Below, in pieces: positions 11,857 through 23,629 of a stretch of 64,000 bases of DNA (its first letter is position 1; each line of letters opens with the position of its first letter). Below the pieces are notes generated by a model. The model searched no databases and had not been told where the DNA came from. It was given only the letters and a program-made list of their open reading frames with translations. The position numbers were made by a program, and so were the translations under genes. The DNA lies in NCBI GenBank assembly GCA_021234155.1, contig JAJEKV010000008.1, positions 12,318,975 through 12,382,974 of the forward strand, read 5' to 3'. This stretch comes from Isoetes taiwanensis (lineage: Eukaryota; Streptophyta; Lycopodiopsida; Isoetales; Isoetaceae).

Positions 11857-13033
11857 GTGAACAACCATGCAATGCAGAATAGCTGTTATAGAATAGATCT
11901 CTGCGATTGGGCACGCAAAGCACACCTATTCCGAGCACTCATGGAACCCGTATTGCTATATGGGATAGAGGTTTGGGGGCCAGCGGTTAGCAAGGGTACT
12001 TGGGATAAGCTAGAGAGGGTACTGTTTTCCGACACGACATCTGACCTAAAGGCCAAGGACACCTGCCTTATCCGATTTTCTTTGTATGAGATCGGCTTTG
12101 GCCCTGCATCGATCATTTCGCTGTGCGAGGGCACCTTGCATATTTCCATAAGGTTGTTGGAATGGATGCACAACGTCTTCCTCCTGCCTGCTATTGGCAC
12201 AAGGGCCACAACGTCCCGAAGAGGTGTGGTAGGAGCATTGTAGGGATGGTTATAAAGATGGTCCATAGACTATCAACACATTATGGATATGCGGGATATA
12301 GCGAGCAGAGCTACATTTGAATGAGCTTTGTCGCCTCTCCGGCGGATCGCCCACTCTTGCAAAAGCCCAAAATAGAGCACACTACCACACGCAGGTTAAT
12401 CAAATTAAAGCTTTGAACATGGCCCCCACCCATTATTTGAAGGCACACATCTCTACCAAGAAAGCGAGAGCTATAGCTGCAATAAGGGAGGGTCCCACCA
12501 TCTCGAATGGGAGACGGTATTTGGGGGAATACGGATGGAGGGCGAGGGAATCCCAAGCATGAGAGATTATGCGGTCTTGTCACATGCGAGATAGTAGAAG
12601 ATGAACACCATGCTCTAGGGAATGCCCAAAGATATGCACACATCACGAAAGCGACTCATGTCGATCTCGAGATGCTCACGAGATAGCAATTCATCAACTG
12701 GCCGGCTTCAGCCAATGGTTTGGCGTCGGGCGTCCTACATTTTGCAAGTCTCCCCAATCCAAGGAGTCCCGCGGCCGCCGCGGGGAATTTGAGCGCCCAG
12801 ATAGGGCCTCTCAATGCCTACTACAAGGGTTTTTCCTCCCACATGGGGGGTTTTTTAATCCCAGTGGTAAAGACACATTGTACAGGGTTTCTGTGGTTTT
12901 CTTTTGTGTTTGGAAACTTTCCGCTCTATTGTATCACCGTCTCATAGGCGGTTGGCCTCCGTGGGCGATTAAAATATACTTACTTCCTTCCTTCCTTCCT
13001 TCCTTCCTTCCTTCCTTCCTTCCTTCCTTCCTT
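11857..13033 (+). mobile_element. LINE 3' half ending in (TTCC)n
   Basis: Coding remnants include LFRALMEPVLLYGIEVWGP, which matches the region just after the palm and thumb of reverse transcriptases in many LINEs. The same pattern (ILYGSPIWGPSISKS) is seen in the element at 55.7-57.0 kb. Further degraded coding sequence runs to about 12,700, with a Cys/His-rich segment. A 3' untranslated region then ends in GGCCTCCGTGGGCGATTAAAA, and the terminus is about twelve TTCC units (12,983-13,033). The copy is 5' truncated, lacks endonuclease and catalytic RT, and has several frame breaks. A terminal simple repeat in place of poly(A) is known from some LINE clades; the clade here is unresolved. Confidence 0.6.
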
Positions 13034-13120
13034 TGTCTGATTTGGGCTTAATCCACCCCATGGCCCAAAGGTCTCCATCGACGTTAAATTTTTTATATTA
13101 ACTTATTTTATCTAAGGCCC
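13034..13120 (+). mobile_element. Short LINE 3' tail
   Basis: Directly after the TTCC run lies a further short copy of the tail motif (GGTCTCCATCGACGTTAAAT), ending in an imperfect TTTTTTATATTAACTTATTTTAT sequence. It has the same layout as the tails at 770 and 12.8 kb but carries only the last 60-80 bases. Confidence 0.45.
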
Positions 13121-13124
13121 TTCT

Positions 13125-13312
13125 CTCTCCCAAGTGGGGGTTTTTTCATCCCGGTAGTAGGGATCTCTATGTCTGATTACATTGCTTGTTTTGGTGTTGG
13201 GGTTTGTGGCTTCTTTTTTTTGTTCTCTGCATGTACCGGAGTCTCATATGCCTCCGGCCTCCTCGTGGACGTTAAAATAAACTTACTTCCTTCCTTCCTT
13301 CTAAAGTTTTCA
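13125..13312 (+). mobile_element. LINE 3' tail ending in (TTCC)n
   Basis: The block contains GGGGGTTTTTTCATCCCGGTAGTAGGGATC and, about 100 bp on, CGTGGACGTTAAAATAAAC followed by TTACTTCC units. It matches the tail of the copy ending at 13,033 in order and spacing. With the tail at 13,034 it forms three tails in a row, produced either by repeated insertion into a microsatellite or by tandem duplication. Confidence 0.55.
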
Positions 13313-13314
13313 CT

Positions 13315-14950
13315 CTCTATATTTTAGGGTATTAGAGACATTTCTTGCATAATGCGGTAGATCTTTCCATTCTTGCAAAATGGAGCATCCAGTAAGGAGA
13401 TTTTTTAAATTTTTCAAGGAGGCTCATAGATTCATTTCCTATTAACCACCTTGCTAGATCTTCCTCAATTCAATTTAATTCAATACGATTGTGAGTTCTA
13501 GAAGCATTATTGGTTTTGTATTGCTTCCTTACTTGAATAAAATTCTCGTTTGGATCTAGCTTGAGTTATTTCATTATGATAAGAAGAAATAGAAATAAAG
13601 AAACAAAAACTAAGAAGGTTTTCAACAAAATTTGCAAGCAGGTGCCTATTTCAACCAGCTCAAGAGCCAAGTACATGCGGAGACTACTGTTCAGACAGTT
13701 TTATTGCCTTCTGTCTTCGGTCCTAACCGGTATTTTATGTTTGATAAGAAGGTCGTTATATGGAAAAATGAATTCTTGTAAGCCATGCCAGAGGAGTCAA
13801 TGGTACAACTTCGCTGCCAGGAGGAGTCCACTAAACAAAAAGTTTTATTACCTTTTTGCGTTGGTCCTCGGAGGCCTACCATGATTAATGAGATAAGGTC
13901 ATCAAAGATTGGGCACGAGTCTTTGTCAAAGGAATCTCTAGGATAATTCTATGTCCAAGAGGGGTGTCGACCAGAATAGCTTATGCCAGAAGTGACTAGT
14001 AAGAGACCTAGCAAGATTCTGGTGAGTTATTGTTGAGGAATTTTGAGCCACTCCTGGCAAGATGCTGGTGGCAAAGGATTCTGGTGCATCCTTTGCCAAG
14101 AAGCCACTCCACATGATCTCATGGCTTTGTTGGTCCAGGATTTATCTTTCACATTTCATGACCAGGTCCAAATACATTCTATTCTTGCTGAAGGATGCAT
14201 GACTGCTACCTCTATGACTATGTCTGTCTCGAAAGGGCACAACCCTTATAGTTGATCATTGACTCGGTTACAAATTCTAGCAGTAAGAGATATGTGGGGA
14301 TTGTTGACGACTCAGGACAAGTTTTAGATTCAGATTTACGAGAACAAGAAAGGCAGTATACTGAGGTGGGCGCACACATCTCCAGAACAAGATCAACAAT
14401 TTCGGTATCAACCTACTGAACTGGACCAGTATTCCTTAGTACTTGATACAAGAACCCTGAACTGGGATTAATAGTGCGGAGACAAAGTTAGATGACCACT
14501 CAGATATAGATGAGGCACTGCATTTAAAAAATGATGCCATGCATGTGAAGTCGATGGTTTACTAGGGTGGGAGCGGGAAGGACTAATCGTACAAACCATC
14601 TTTTAGTTTGGTTTTCGATGCTATATGTCGATTCCACATCCTAAATCATGAAGCCCACCCGGAACCAAGTGGAGTTCATAATTTGAGCCTGTATAAACCA
14701 CTTAAGGTGTTTCCTAGGGGGATTTTTAATCTCTTAAAACCATATACATTCTTGGAGGTTAAGGGTTTTTTTGGCACTTGTCCAGTATAAGCTTGTTGCA
14801 CTTATTTGCAATGTTGGGTTTCATAAACATACTAAGGTTTGGCAATGTACAAGCATTTCCATAACATCGGCTTATTTGAATCTTACATATATACAAGTGC
14901 TTGTACTATGAGGAATTGTAGTAGTTTGTGATCAAGATTGTTTATGAAGA
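13315..14950. other. Intergenic; unassigned, possibly decayed coding sequence
   Basis: Fragments with ordinary amino-acid composition occur on the plus strand at 13,561-13,884, 14,043-14,255 and 14,608-14,790, but they are separated by stops and none matches a family I know. It may be an old mobile-element remnant. Confidence 0.25.
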
Positions 14951-14954
14951 TTTT

Positions 14955-15235
14955 AGCAAGTCAAAGTCGCTCTAGTGGGGAAGGTCAACTCAAATTAAAT
15001 TAAACTCAAAGAGTCAAGTTGAAGCCAAAGAAGTCAAAAGTCAAAATCAATTCAAAGCTGAATTCACTAGAAGCAAATATTACAAGGCTGAAGCATCGGT
15101 TACTGATGAAAAGGCACCAGCCAGTGATGATCAAACGTCGATATTTGACTTCACTTGGTCAAACGTCGATCTGTTGACAGGCCATCGATCGTTGACAAGA
15201 CATGTTACGTCGGAACCTACACAAGGAAATTGACT
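14955..15235. promoter_or_regulatory. Cluster of TTGAC/GTCAA (W-box-like) motifs
   Basis: More than eight TGAC cores, including TTGACT, GGTCAA and TTGACA, lie in about 250 bp. They are combined with a short repeat CAAACGTCGAT (15,132 and 15,160) and ATCGAT palindromes. W-boxes bind WRKY factors in plants. A TATAAGGGGG sequence follows at about 15,240. Whether this is a host promoter or the promoter part of a decayed retroelement cannot be told, and no downstream gene is identified. Confidence 0.25.
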
Positions 15236-15239
15236 CATG

Positions 15240-15855
15240 TATAAGGGGGTATGCCATCTGCACTCAAGGGGTGGCGAAAACCCCTCATGTATGAATTTTT
15301 AAAAGCCAATTTTGAATCCTTCCAAATAAAAATTACCTAAGCTAGTGCAAAAAAATACAAAAAAAAAAGACTCCCCGTCGATCGTACATGTACGGAAATG
15401 AGTCGAAAAGACCCCTTCTTGTGTATGCAGATAGTTTATATATGTAAAAGGTGGTGAATCCCCCTTAACCTGACATGGCTGAAACCACGTCAATCATTGG
15501 CGAGGCTTCATCGATAATCGAGGACAACTGACAGGTAAGCAACATGCAGGTAAGTGATATCTATATGGCCGTTGTACGAGGGCACATCAAACCTTAATAT
15601 CGACGTAGTCACATCGATTATTAATGTGATTTTGGTGGGAAATACGAGAGCTTCTTTAGCCCATCTCATTGTGTCTTTGAGTTATCCTTGATGATAAGTT
15701 GCTAAGAAACTCAATATCCAATACGTGCCATTGTCATCCTTAGTTCTTCCACAATTCTAGATAGTATTTTCTCAGTTCTAGAAGTTGTATTTGGATTTAT
15801 TTGCAGATCAATATCATGGGTGACTTATGCAAGGCCATAGTGTGCAAGGATCAAT
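15240..15855. other. Intergenic, nothing recognised
   Basis: AT-rich sequence. ATCGAT and GTCGAT words continue to about 15,625, which suggests that it belongs to the same unit as the W-box-like cluster. Confidence 0.3.
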
Positions 15856-15859
15856 TAGA

Positions 15860-16435
15860 GATGACTTGAGCAAGCTCATGATCATCTTTATCGCGAATGG
15901 ATTGGCCAAGATGATGGGGCACAAGCAATCTTAAGAAAGATTTGGTTTTAGTTGTTCTTCATGCAATGCTAAAAGAAGAAAACTCAAGGGTGACTTGTGT
16001 GAAGTCATGGCCGTCACTATTTTGAATGGGAGGACTGGGTGATCGGGCTCAAGCACTCCATTGTTGATCTTGGTTTTCAACTTAATGACCTCATTAATAA
16101 TTGTTAATGTTACTTACATGATGAAACAACCTGAGGCGGCAGTTGAGCAAAGTCATGGTCGTTTCCATCTTGAATGGGAAGGATTTGGGTGATTGGGCAC
16201 AAGCACCCTTTAAAAAAGATTTGGTTTAAGTTGTTCTTTATGCAATGCTAAACAAAAACCTTAGGGGTGGCTTGTACAAGGTCATGGTCACCCCTGTTTT
16301 GAATGGGGAGAACTGGATGATCGGGCTCAAGCACCCCATGGTTGATCTAGGTTTTCAATGTAATAATTGTCAATATTATTTACATGGTTAAACAACCTCA
16401 TTGGTAACTTGAGCAAGGTCATAGTAGTATCCATC
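15860..16435. repeat. Tandem array, unit about 265-280 bp, interrupted by a LINE
   Basis: Units start near 15,860, 16,138 and 16,404 with GACTTGAGCAAGGTCATG. Each contains TTGAATGGG(A)GGA, TGATCGGGCTCAAGCAC, a GATTTGGTTTTAGTTGTTCTT segment and ACTTACATG. Within each unit the first half resembles the second, so the array is a dimer of a shorter motif. The third unit is cut at 16,435 by the LINE at 16,436-18,140. Its continuation reappears beyond the LINE at about 18,141 (CACTCCATTG...TTTTCAATTGATGACC) with about 30 bases of the unit missing at the junction. Confidence 0.65.
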
Positions 16436-18140
16436 TTTTTTTTTTGAAGAACTGTGTCATCAATATATTAAAAGAATGGTAATGTTACAAAGCAAGTGAG
16501 GAGGAAGGAGAACTCGCCCCAAAGAGGCAAATGATACCTCGACACTCCCCAAATGACTCTACGGGAAAATCGCGAACTTTTATAACAGACAAACCGACCA
16601 TCACCATCTACAACAACACCTAAGAAGTCCCGGGCCAAATGGCAAACTTCCGCTCTACTAACACAGGAACACCGAAAGCTTTGAAATAGCTTGTACCGAA
16701 GTCAAGGAATGTGAGAGGCCGCGAGAATTTCTTTGAATCCCCCTGAAAGATCCACAAACCGCTTGTTTCCAAATCAGCCACACCAACCAAGCCACGCAGA
16801 CAGATGCAAGGCTTTTGCCACAAGCGGCCAAGCACCGGGATATACATGAGCGGCAAGCTGGCGGCTAGTCAATCTCACAGAAGCGAGCCCTAACCCAATC
16901 CCGACTGACACGCAAGTGAGGGCATAAAAACCGGACAATGCTCCGGTCTCGCGATGAAGGCCACAACAAGGGCAGGGGCTCACACCCGGCCTAAACTGAC
17001 TCACAAGGATATTCACCCACAATTGGCGGTGCACCACACGCCCACGAAGCACTCTAACCTTTGGTGGGGGAAGTGAACTCCATGTCCGTCCAAACCGAAA
17101 GGCCATCGAGAACGGAAGGCTGCCGAGACCACTTGCTGGAAAGGCGGTGTCATGAATAGCCGGCACCGGTAAGACGCACAAACAAGAAGACACAACATCC
17201 GGATGAACCTTCCAAACCTGCACCACCACATCATCACGAGGGACTATAGGTATATGTAGCGGAATACTCCCCATACGTGTTCCCGGATAGCGGTCACTTT
17301 GCCCTCGCAAAGCGAGCTCGAAAAGAACTCCCACGAAGCTAGCTGACCATCCCAATACCAATCCTCCAAGGTGAGGCACAGCAGCTTCGCCTCCAGCGAA
17401 CTCAGCGTCAGAGCATGCAGTGGCGACCAAGGGCAAGTGCTTGAGGGGGTAGAGGAACCCACAAGAAAGGAGAAGAGTGGTGATAAGCGGGGGCATAATC
17501 TATTTGGAAGAGCACACACACATGATCCCAAACACGCAGCAATACCCCTGTGAGAAAGGGGATGCATGTGGGAAAGGCCGTAGACCATACCGATGCCTGG
17601 GGCAACTCCATTACGCAAGGACGGGCCTCCCAAATGCCACACAATGGCGAAGAGATCGCGAACAACTTGTGTAGCACTGGGAGAAGATGCTCCATCTCCT
17701 GCAGAATGCTCCAAACAAACTTGGAGACCAACACCTTACTATGTAGTGCCAAATCCCGAATGGCCAAGCCCCCATCCTCCCAGGAGGAGACACTTCCACC
17801 AAGCCACTTTAACAACCGCCCCTTCATCATCCCGCCCCACACAAAAATTTCGAACAATCTTATCCAAAGCACGTATCTTACCCTCGGGGAGCTAGCATCG
17901 CGAGATCTTTGTATACACATGAGTGCTACAAAGTACTGACTTGGCAATAGTGATCCTACCTGCCATGGACAACTTGCTACCCCTTCCACCAATTGGGGGT
18001 GTTTACGCAACCCCGCAAAAATCTCATCCCACACCCTCCCCATGGAAACATCCCCTCAAGGGGAATACCCAACAGCTTAGTACACACATTACACAGAAGC
18101 ACCTTCCAAGGGAATAGAAGCCAAACAAGGGGAGGCGGCA
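16436..18140 (-). mobile_element. L1-type LINE, 5'-truncated copy (RT C-terminus and zinc-binding domain)
   Basis: Reading on the minus strand, the sequence begins in the reverse-transcriptase C-terminal region (CTKLLGIPLEG, then a GLAIRDLALHSKVLVSKF segment near 17,750). It passes through the typical FLTGVLLRVWDHV region and a CPCC-type zinc-binding (zf-RVT) segment near 16,950, and ends in poly(A), seen as T at 16,436-16,445, after a TTCTTCAAAAA terminus. The same terminus ends the copies at 30.75 kb and 33.46 kb, so the three are one family. The copy is truncated 5' of the RT active site and broken by several frame shifts. It lies inside the tandem array that starts at 15,860. Confidence 0.8.
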
Positions 18141-18256
18141 CTCCATTGTTTATGTAGGCTTTCAATTGATGACCGCAGTTACTTACATCCTTTGCTTCTT
18201 ATTATTAGTAATACACTAGGAACAATTAGAATATTAACAATGTCTGACAAATGCAC

Positions 18257-18420
18257 TTTTTGGGTTGCCCTAGGGGGCAAGCCCTTGTTGATGGGTTTAT
18301 GGCATATTTCAGGTATATGCCAATATATGCCGAAGGAATATACCCATGACCGCTAAAAACTTAGTATAGGGGTGTAAATCGGCGGTTGCTTCGCTGACCA
18401 CTTTGAAACCCGCTAATCAA
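18257..18420 (+). repeat. Dispersed repeat family X, copy 1
   Basis: It starts TTTTTGGGTTGCCCTAGGG, which forms a hairpin with the following GGGGGCAAGCCC. It then shares with the copies at 23,445 and 38,587 the ordered words TGGCATAT, TATGCCAATATATGCC, TGACCGCTAAAAAC, TGTAAATC and GGTTGC. The left boundary is sharp because the flanks differ in all three copies. The nearest downstream feature is a receptor-kinase exon fragment about 105 bp away on the same strand. Confidence 0.6.
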
Positions 18421-18525
18421 GGCCCAAATTTGTCGATGGGTTTTGGGTATAATCCTTGAAGAATGGGCAGATTGGACCAATCTAAGAAAAATCAGAGAGC
18501 GTACGAGCAACAGAGTGCTTAGATA

Positions 18526-18662
18526 ATGAAAGGGCAAATGAGTTGGAAGGTTCTGCGGTTAGTAGTGGCGGTAGGTGTTTGTATTGTGGTAATAGTTTCT
18601 ACATATTGCATCCGAAAAGAAGATAAAAAGTCAAGGCCACTCGGAACGTGGATCTCTAGAAG
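18526..18662 (+). pseudogene. Receptor-kinase-like exon: membrane segment
   Basis: An ATG-led frame gives a strongly hydrophobic helix (LRLVVAVGVCIVVIVSTYCI) followed at once by RKEDKKSRPLGTW, a classic membrane anchor with a basic cytoplasmic face. It ends at a consensus donor (AG/GTAAGC, 18,663). The kinase-like exon at 19,471 lies on the same strand about 800 bp downstream, so the two may come from one receptor-kinase gene, but their phases do not match as read. No ectodomain exons are recognised upstream. Confidence 0.35.
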
Positions 18663-19470
18663 GTAAGCTAAATTTCCCATAATCATCCATGTTCTTATTC
18701 CCTGTAATCCAAATGCGAAGCAATCAACATGGCATGTAAATAATTCAGATGGTTTTTCTTGCTTTTTCGTTTCATTTGGAAGACTTAAATAATTAGTTGG
18801 AGGGTAGTTGCAATGATTATGTTTCCATGCCTCTTAGACATCCTTGTTTCCTTTGCCATATTCCACTATTCTCGTATAAAGACTCTCATAGAGTGTGTGC
18901 TTTTTCCATTGCTTTTAACATATGCTTGTATCCTTGCCATTTTTTCACCAAGGAATCTTACCATGGATTTGTGTTTAGTACGAAAGTACCCCTGAAGCAA
19001 GGAATCAACATGGTCATGCAAATAATTTAGAGTGCTCTTTTTCTCTATTTGGATCCTTCACGCTTAAAAGCGGCCGGATGTTGCATTAATATCATTGGTA
19101 AGTAATGTCATAAGCCAACTCATTGCCAACATGCAAGGACTAACAAACCTTGGTTACTCTAGAATGAGTCCGTATGTTGCACCGATGCTATAACCCTAGT
19201 TTGACTTCTTCATACTACACTTATTCTTCCTAGTTAGTCACAAATCTCTCATCGTCGGGTTTCACATTCTTTTTTTTATTTATTAAGCTAAACCGGTCCC
19301 TTATGTTTTACATGGATGATACAATTCTACTTCTACCTCTTTATACTGCACTTATGATTCTAATTCTTACTAATGCTCTTGTTATGGAGATACAACATTC
19401 TATTTCTATTGGTTAGGCTGATAATGCCTAAGTAAAATTTCATGCAGCTTACATGTTCTTTCTTAATAGA

Positions 19471-19571
19471 TGGTGTAATCCCATTGTCTTACGATGACTT
19501 AAAGTCTGCAACTAATAACTTTGATGAAGCAAATGCATGGGGCGAGGGGTGGCTTTGGAAAAGTGTATAAG
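19471..19571 (+). pseudogene. Receptor-kinase exon fragment: start of kinase domain
   Basis: The sequence after an acceptor-like TTCTTAATAG encodes IPLSYDDLKSATNNFDEAN, the juxtamembrane motif found directly before the kinase domain in plant receptor-like kinases. It is followed by the glycine-rich loop (GGFGKVYK) in a frame shifted by one base, and then a donor-like GTACAC. The next kinase exons (catalytic loop HRD, DFG) are not seen in the following kilobases. It is a broken host-gene exon, probably from a partial duplication. Confidence 0.5.
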
Positions 19572-19574
19572 GTA

Positions 19575-22500
19575 CACTAACTTTTGCTCGCAATTTTTGT
19601 TTTCTTTCATTTATGACTTGTTTCTACTAACTATAATACATATCAAAGTACATTAAAGCAAACTTGAAGCTAATATGTTGCACAATACATTCATCACATT
19701 GTAATCCACAATAGTTGGGAATTGCTTTTGGGCAAGAAGTAGATGTTAGCATTTTAGGTTGTGGTCCCATGCTCTGGTAGGCAATTCTTACTAGGCTGCA
19801 GACATGCAAGGGTCACAGAGAACCTTGTTCAAGTCCTTGTGGAAGGAAGCCAAGGTAGACTTGTTACCACTTTCAAAGAAATTCGTTTTGATCCAAATCC
19901 ATCATAAATGCAGTTCATGTTTTATGTTACAAAGTATATACTCCATCACATTATAATGGACCCAGACGACTTTAGTTCCATCTTTCTTCTGCTTTATAGA
20001 CAGTCTCAATTCTAGGTATCCCATTCGTAGTGTAGTGTCTGGGCCAACATGCATAAATTTAATGTTATTGTTCCCATACAGGGCATCACTGGAATCCCAA
20101 TAAGCTAAGATTAAACAAGTGGGACATTTATGTTGGTGGTGCTAAGATGAGCAAACGACATCTGAGAATAGAAGATGCATATAAGCAAATTGCTACTAAT
20201 CTAGCGGGGTTGCTGAATAAAGAGATGAGAAAAAAGAGAAGATTTAGCAGTGTTCATGAGGTCCTTATCTCCTAGACATTTTATGAATGGGGAGACAGAA
20301 GACTAATCGAATCCAATTCTTAACAATGATATGTAGTTAGTTAAGTACTACTTTATTTTATGTCTTTGAATAAAATAATGTTCATAGATCAATTGTAGAA
20401 TCTAGGTGGTGGAAAACGGTTCTTTGTAGAGAGGGCACCTGACAGCCCTTTATTTGCACTCGAGGTATGTGTTAGGAGGTTTTGTAGTTAAGACAACTTG
20501 GTAGTTGTATACATGGATGAAACTCGGGTCGTCCTCTGGCAAAGTTGGAACATTCATGTTTGCTAAGATGTTTCCAGTTATGTCCTTGTCATGCACAAAG
20601 TAACCAGCATTTCCTGAACATTCTTAATTGGATAATGATTATAGACATGAATGCTAGATAGAATCACTTGACTTGTCAGCTGCAGATAGGACAATGAGCA
20701 TGTGTTGCCACATGACCCCGTGGTTAGATGTGAGCATTAGTATTGGTTCTATCTTAATATTGAGTCAGCGTTAGGTGTCTAGTCATTCTGCACACATTAG
20801 GCTGCTAGGATCTCTCTTCTTGCGGTTTCAAAGGCTTCAAATGCAATTCTTCCTTGATGTAAGCAACTTCTGCGAGGTGGTCTGCCTTGCTGCTTGGAAG
20901 AGAGTAATACAATGCAGAATGAAATCCAAGGGAGGATTGCAGAAGGTTCCATTTTAAACTGACAATATTACCCTTCTGCCTTTTTTTAAAAGCTGCTTTG
21001 GATGTTCTTTGACATGTATTTTTGGCCATACCATCTAAGAAGAAGGATTTCATAGCTAGTTTCTGGTTTGTCCTTTGCCACATCTAATAATCTCTTAGTT
21101 GCCATTGTAGGTTATGTAATCGCGGAAGTGAATGGAGAACAAGCATCCCTCAGATTCCCGTGATTTCACGGCATGTGAAGTAGCTTCGTAAGCAAGGCAA
21201 CCCCAACATTCTCGCTACGCATTCTGATTCGTTAGGGCATCTAGTGGAGGTTTCCCAGAGAATGAAGATGGGGAAGGATCAATCAAGGAGGGTTCACTAC
21301 ATTCTGCACATGGTCCTTTAACAGGGTGTTTGACACCTCCAATATTATCAGATCCAAATTGTGGTATAGTATTTTTCCAACAAGTGTCAAAGATTTGGTA
21401 CGTAGCGGATATCATTAACTTTTAACTCTTTAGGGTAGGCACGAACAAATTGTATAAGCCAAGAATATCCCCAATAGCTTTTATCTTAAAATGTAATTGC
21501 TCTTCACATTTGTTTGGTTATGTATACTGGCCTTTCTAAATCTATTGGCATCTATTCAGATATGCTATGAATGCAAGAAATGGATTGCAACAAAATTATG
21601 GGCATAAAGTGCTATTTCATGACCATGAAGAATTTGGAAGAAACCGTAGATATTTCGGTTAACGGGACTCATTAAAAGAGAGCTTATGGATGAACATATC
21701 GAGACTCGAGAAAATGCATCGCCCCCATGGCAAGCTGACCACCATTTTCGGTTTGTACATTTGCATATTTTGAACTTCTCTTGAAACACACTTTGTTTTT
21801 TTATATGTAGGTTTTTTGTTTTAAACAAACAGATGAAAACAAAAGATTATGTAATGATGTGACAACTAATTCGCGAGCTTCGCGGGCCGATGCAACCTCC
21901 ACGTCCTTCATCAACGGGATCGTTATGTTTGCCGATTGCCCTTCTCTTCAATTCTATCCATTTTTCTCGCTTTGTTCTTCGATTTTCACATTGGGTGATG
22001 CTCATTTGCTAAACCTAATATGATCTTATCGAAACCATATCTCGCTCCTATCTCGCAAATAAGAAATAATCGCTAATGGGTTATTCAATTCTTCATATAA
22101 AAAGCAAAAACAACCAAAGAAAAAACGAGAATGGGTTGGGTTTTGCTCATTCTATTCCCATTACAATGTTGTGAAAAAAATATCATATCAATCGTGAAAG
22201 AAGGATCTATGCTACTGAGCATTATTTGTATGGAATCATAATTCATTGCACAATGGAATGCAGATATTTAATGAGCATGATTAATCATACACCATCTCAA
22301 TGAGTAACCACTCATTCATCTCATTTCGCAAAAAAAATGAAAACGTAGGTAGGATTTTACAGATATTACCCGCATTGCCAATCCAAACCGAAGTTTATCC
22401 TTTTTGCAGAATTTGCTAAACTAGATCATCCATGTAAAATCCAAGCTCGAATCCGGACAGGGGCTTTATTGACCCTTTGTATTGCAATGGAAAAAACCAA

Positions 22501-23185
22501 GTAGGCCGCGAAAAACATATAAATCTTAAGGCGTAAGGAACACGGCAAAAAAAAGGTCGCTAATCCGGGTTGGTATCAAACGCACTCCATAACCACCTTT
22601 ACAAAATAACACAGGTCTCTTGGCATAAAAAAAAAAAATGTTATGATGCTTTCAATCTGTCTCAAACTAGCATCGCTTTGGTCCGGAGCGATTCTGTTTC
22701 CGCATAGCCAACAAAGCTAAACTCTGGAATACTCGCTAGAAACCGAGACTAAAGGTACTGTAAATTGGAAGATTATAGAGTAATGCAGGCAAATAAACAA
22801 TCCCTTACAAGCATCAAAATCAAGAACAAGGCGTTATATAATGTGCTTTCTCAGGTTTAACAGGGAGTCCAGGAGGGACGTAAATTTTTCTGTCAAGGCA
22901 GAGAAAAAAAGTTACATTTTGGTGTGACCGGACTTGCCAAACACTGTAGATCTACCAAATACACAACCCACTAAATCAGACGATTACATATTTAGATTCC
23001 TCCAAGAAACAGACATTTCAACAGCAAACAGGGCATTTTTTTGCATTGGTGGGCTAATTAGTGGATCACTTTTGTCATGGAGGAGAGGCTTTGGCTTTGG
23101 CTATGCATCAATGTTTTGCTCCTCTACAAGAAACATGTATTTCCTTATACTTTTGAAATCCTTGTTCTATGACAAGGACCAAAGA
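19575..23185. other. Intergenic, no gene supported
   Basis: A possible small exon at 20,400-20,465 (acceptor-like TTGTAG, open frame with GGGKRFFVERAPDSP, donor GAG/GTATGT) stands alone and matches nothing I know. The other frames (20,775-21,083, 21,215-21,828, 22,934-23,281) have no family signal. The sequence is mostly AT-rich. Confidence 0.3.
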
Positions 23186-23189
23186 TTTG

Positions 23190-23262
23190 ATTTAAGCCAC
23201 TTCACCTTCCGGGACACGGGAGGGCAACCCTCGTCGCGTAGACCTGTTTTAAAAAAGTGCGT
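23190..23262. repeat. Dispersed repeat family Y, copy 1
   Basis: GATTTAAGCCACTTCACC is followed by a GAGGGCAACCCTC-type palindrome and a T-rich or A-rich end. The block is matched closely at 43,914-43,975, and its second half again at 48,755-48,800. The nature of the family is unknown. Confidence 0.55.
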
Positions 23263-23444
23263 TTCAAAGATTCCCTTTTAAATTTTGAAAACATCTAAAA
23301 TTTGCATGCTTGTTCTACATATCATTTTTCCAAAAATCAAAACCACCTTAAAAGTTGACTCTTACCTTAACTTAGAAATTTTGTTAGATGTGCTAAAAAA
23401 CATTAAGCATTTTTTGGTATATTTTAACACATAAATGGATTTAA

Positions 23445-23625
23445 TTTTTGGGTTGCCCCTAGGGGGGGGAAACCATCGCTCATGTGGGTTTCCAGCATAT
23501 TCTAAGTATATGCTAGAATATGCTTAAGATATGCTAGAAGCTGCCCAAACCTAGTGTTGCCTATAAACTAGCTGGTCACCCGGTGTTGCTAAGCCCGATG
23601 TGGAAAGCGATAACTTAGGCTCCAT
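23445..23625 (+). repeat. Dispersed repeat family X, copy 2
   Basis: It begins TTTTTGGGTTGCCCCTAGGGG, then GGGTTTCCAGCATATTCTAAG and a CCCAAACCTAGTG...TATAAACTAGCTGGTCACCCG tail that aligns with copies 1 and 3. It is the most diverged of the three. Sequence downstream (23,625-23,900) could not be assigned to any gene. Confidence 0.5.
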
Positions 23626-23629
23626 ATCC

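Noticed and set aside
20400-20465. 22-codon exon with good splice-site-like ends
   Set aside because: Such short open stretches flanked by AG and GT are common by chance, and no partner exon was found.
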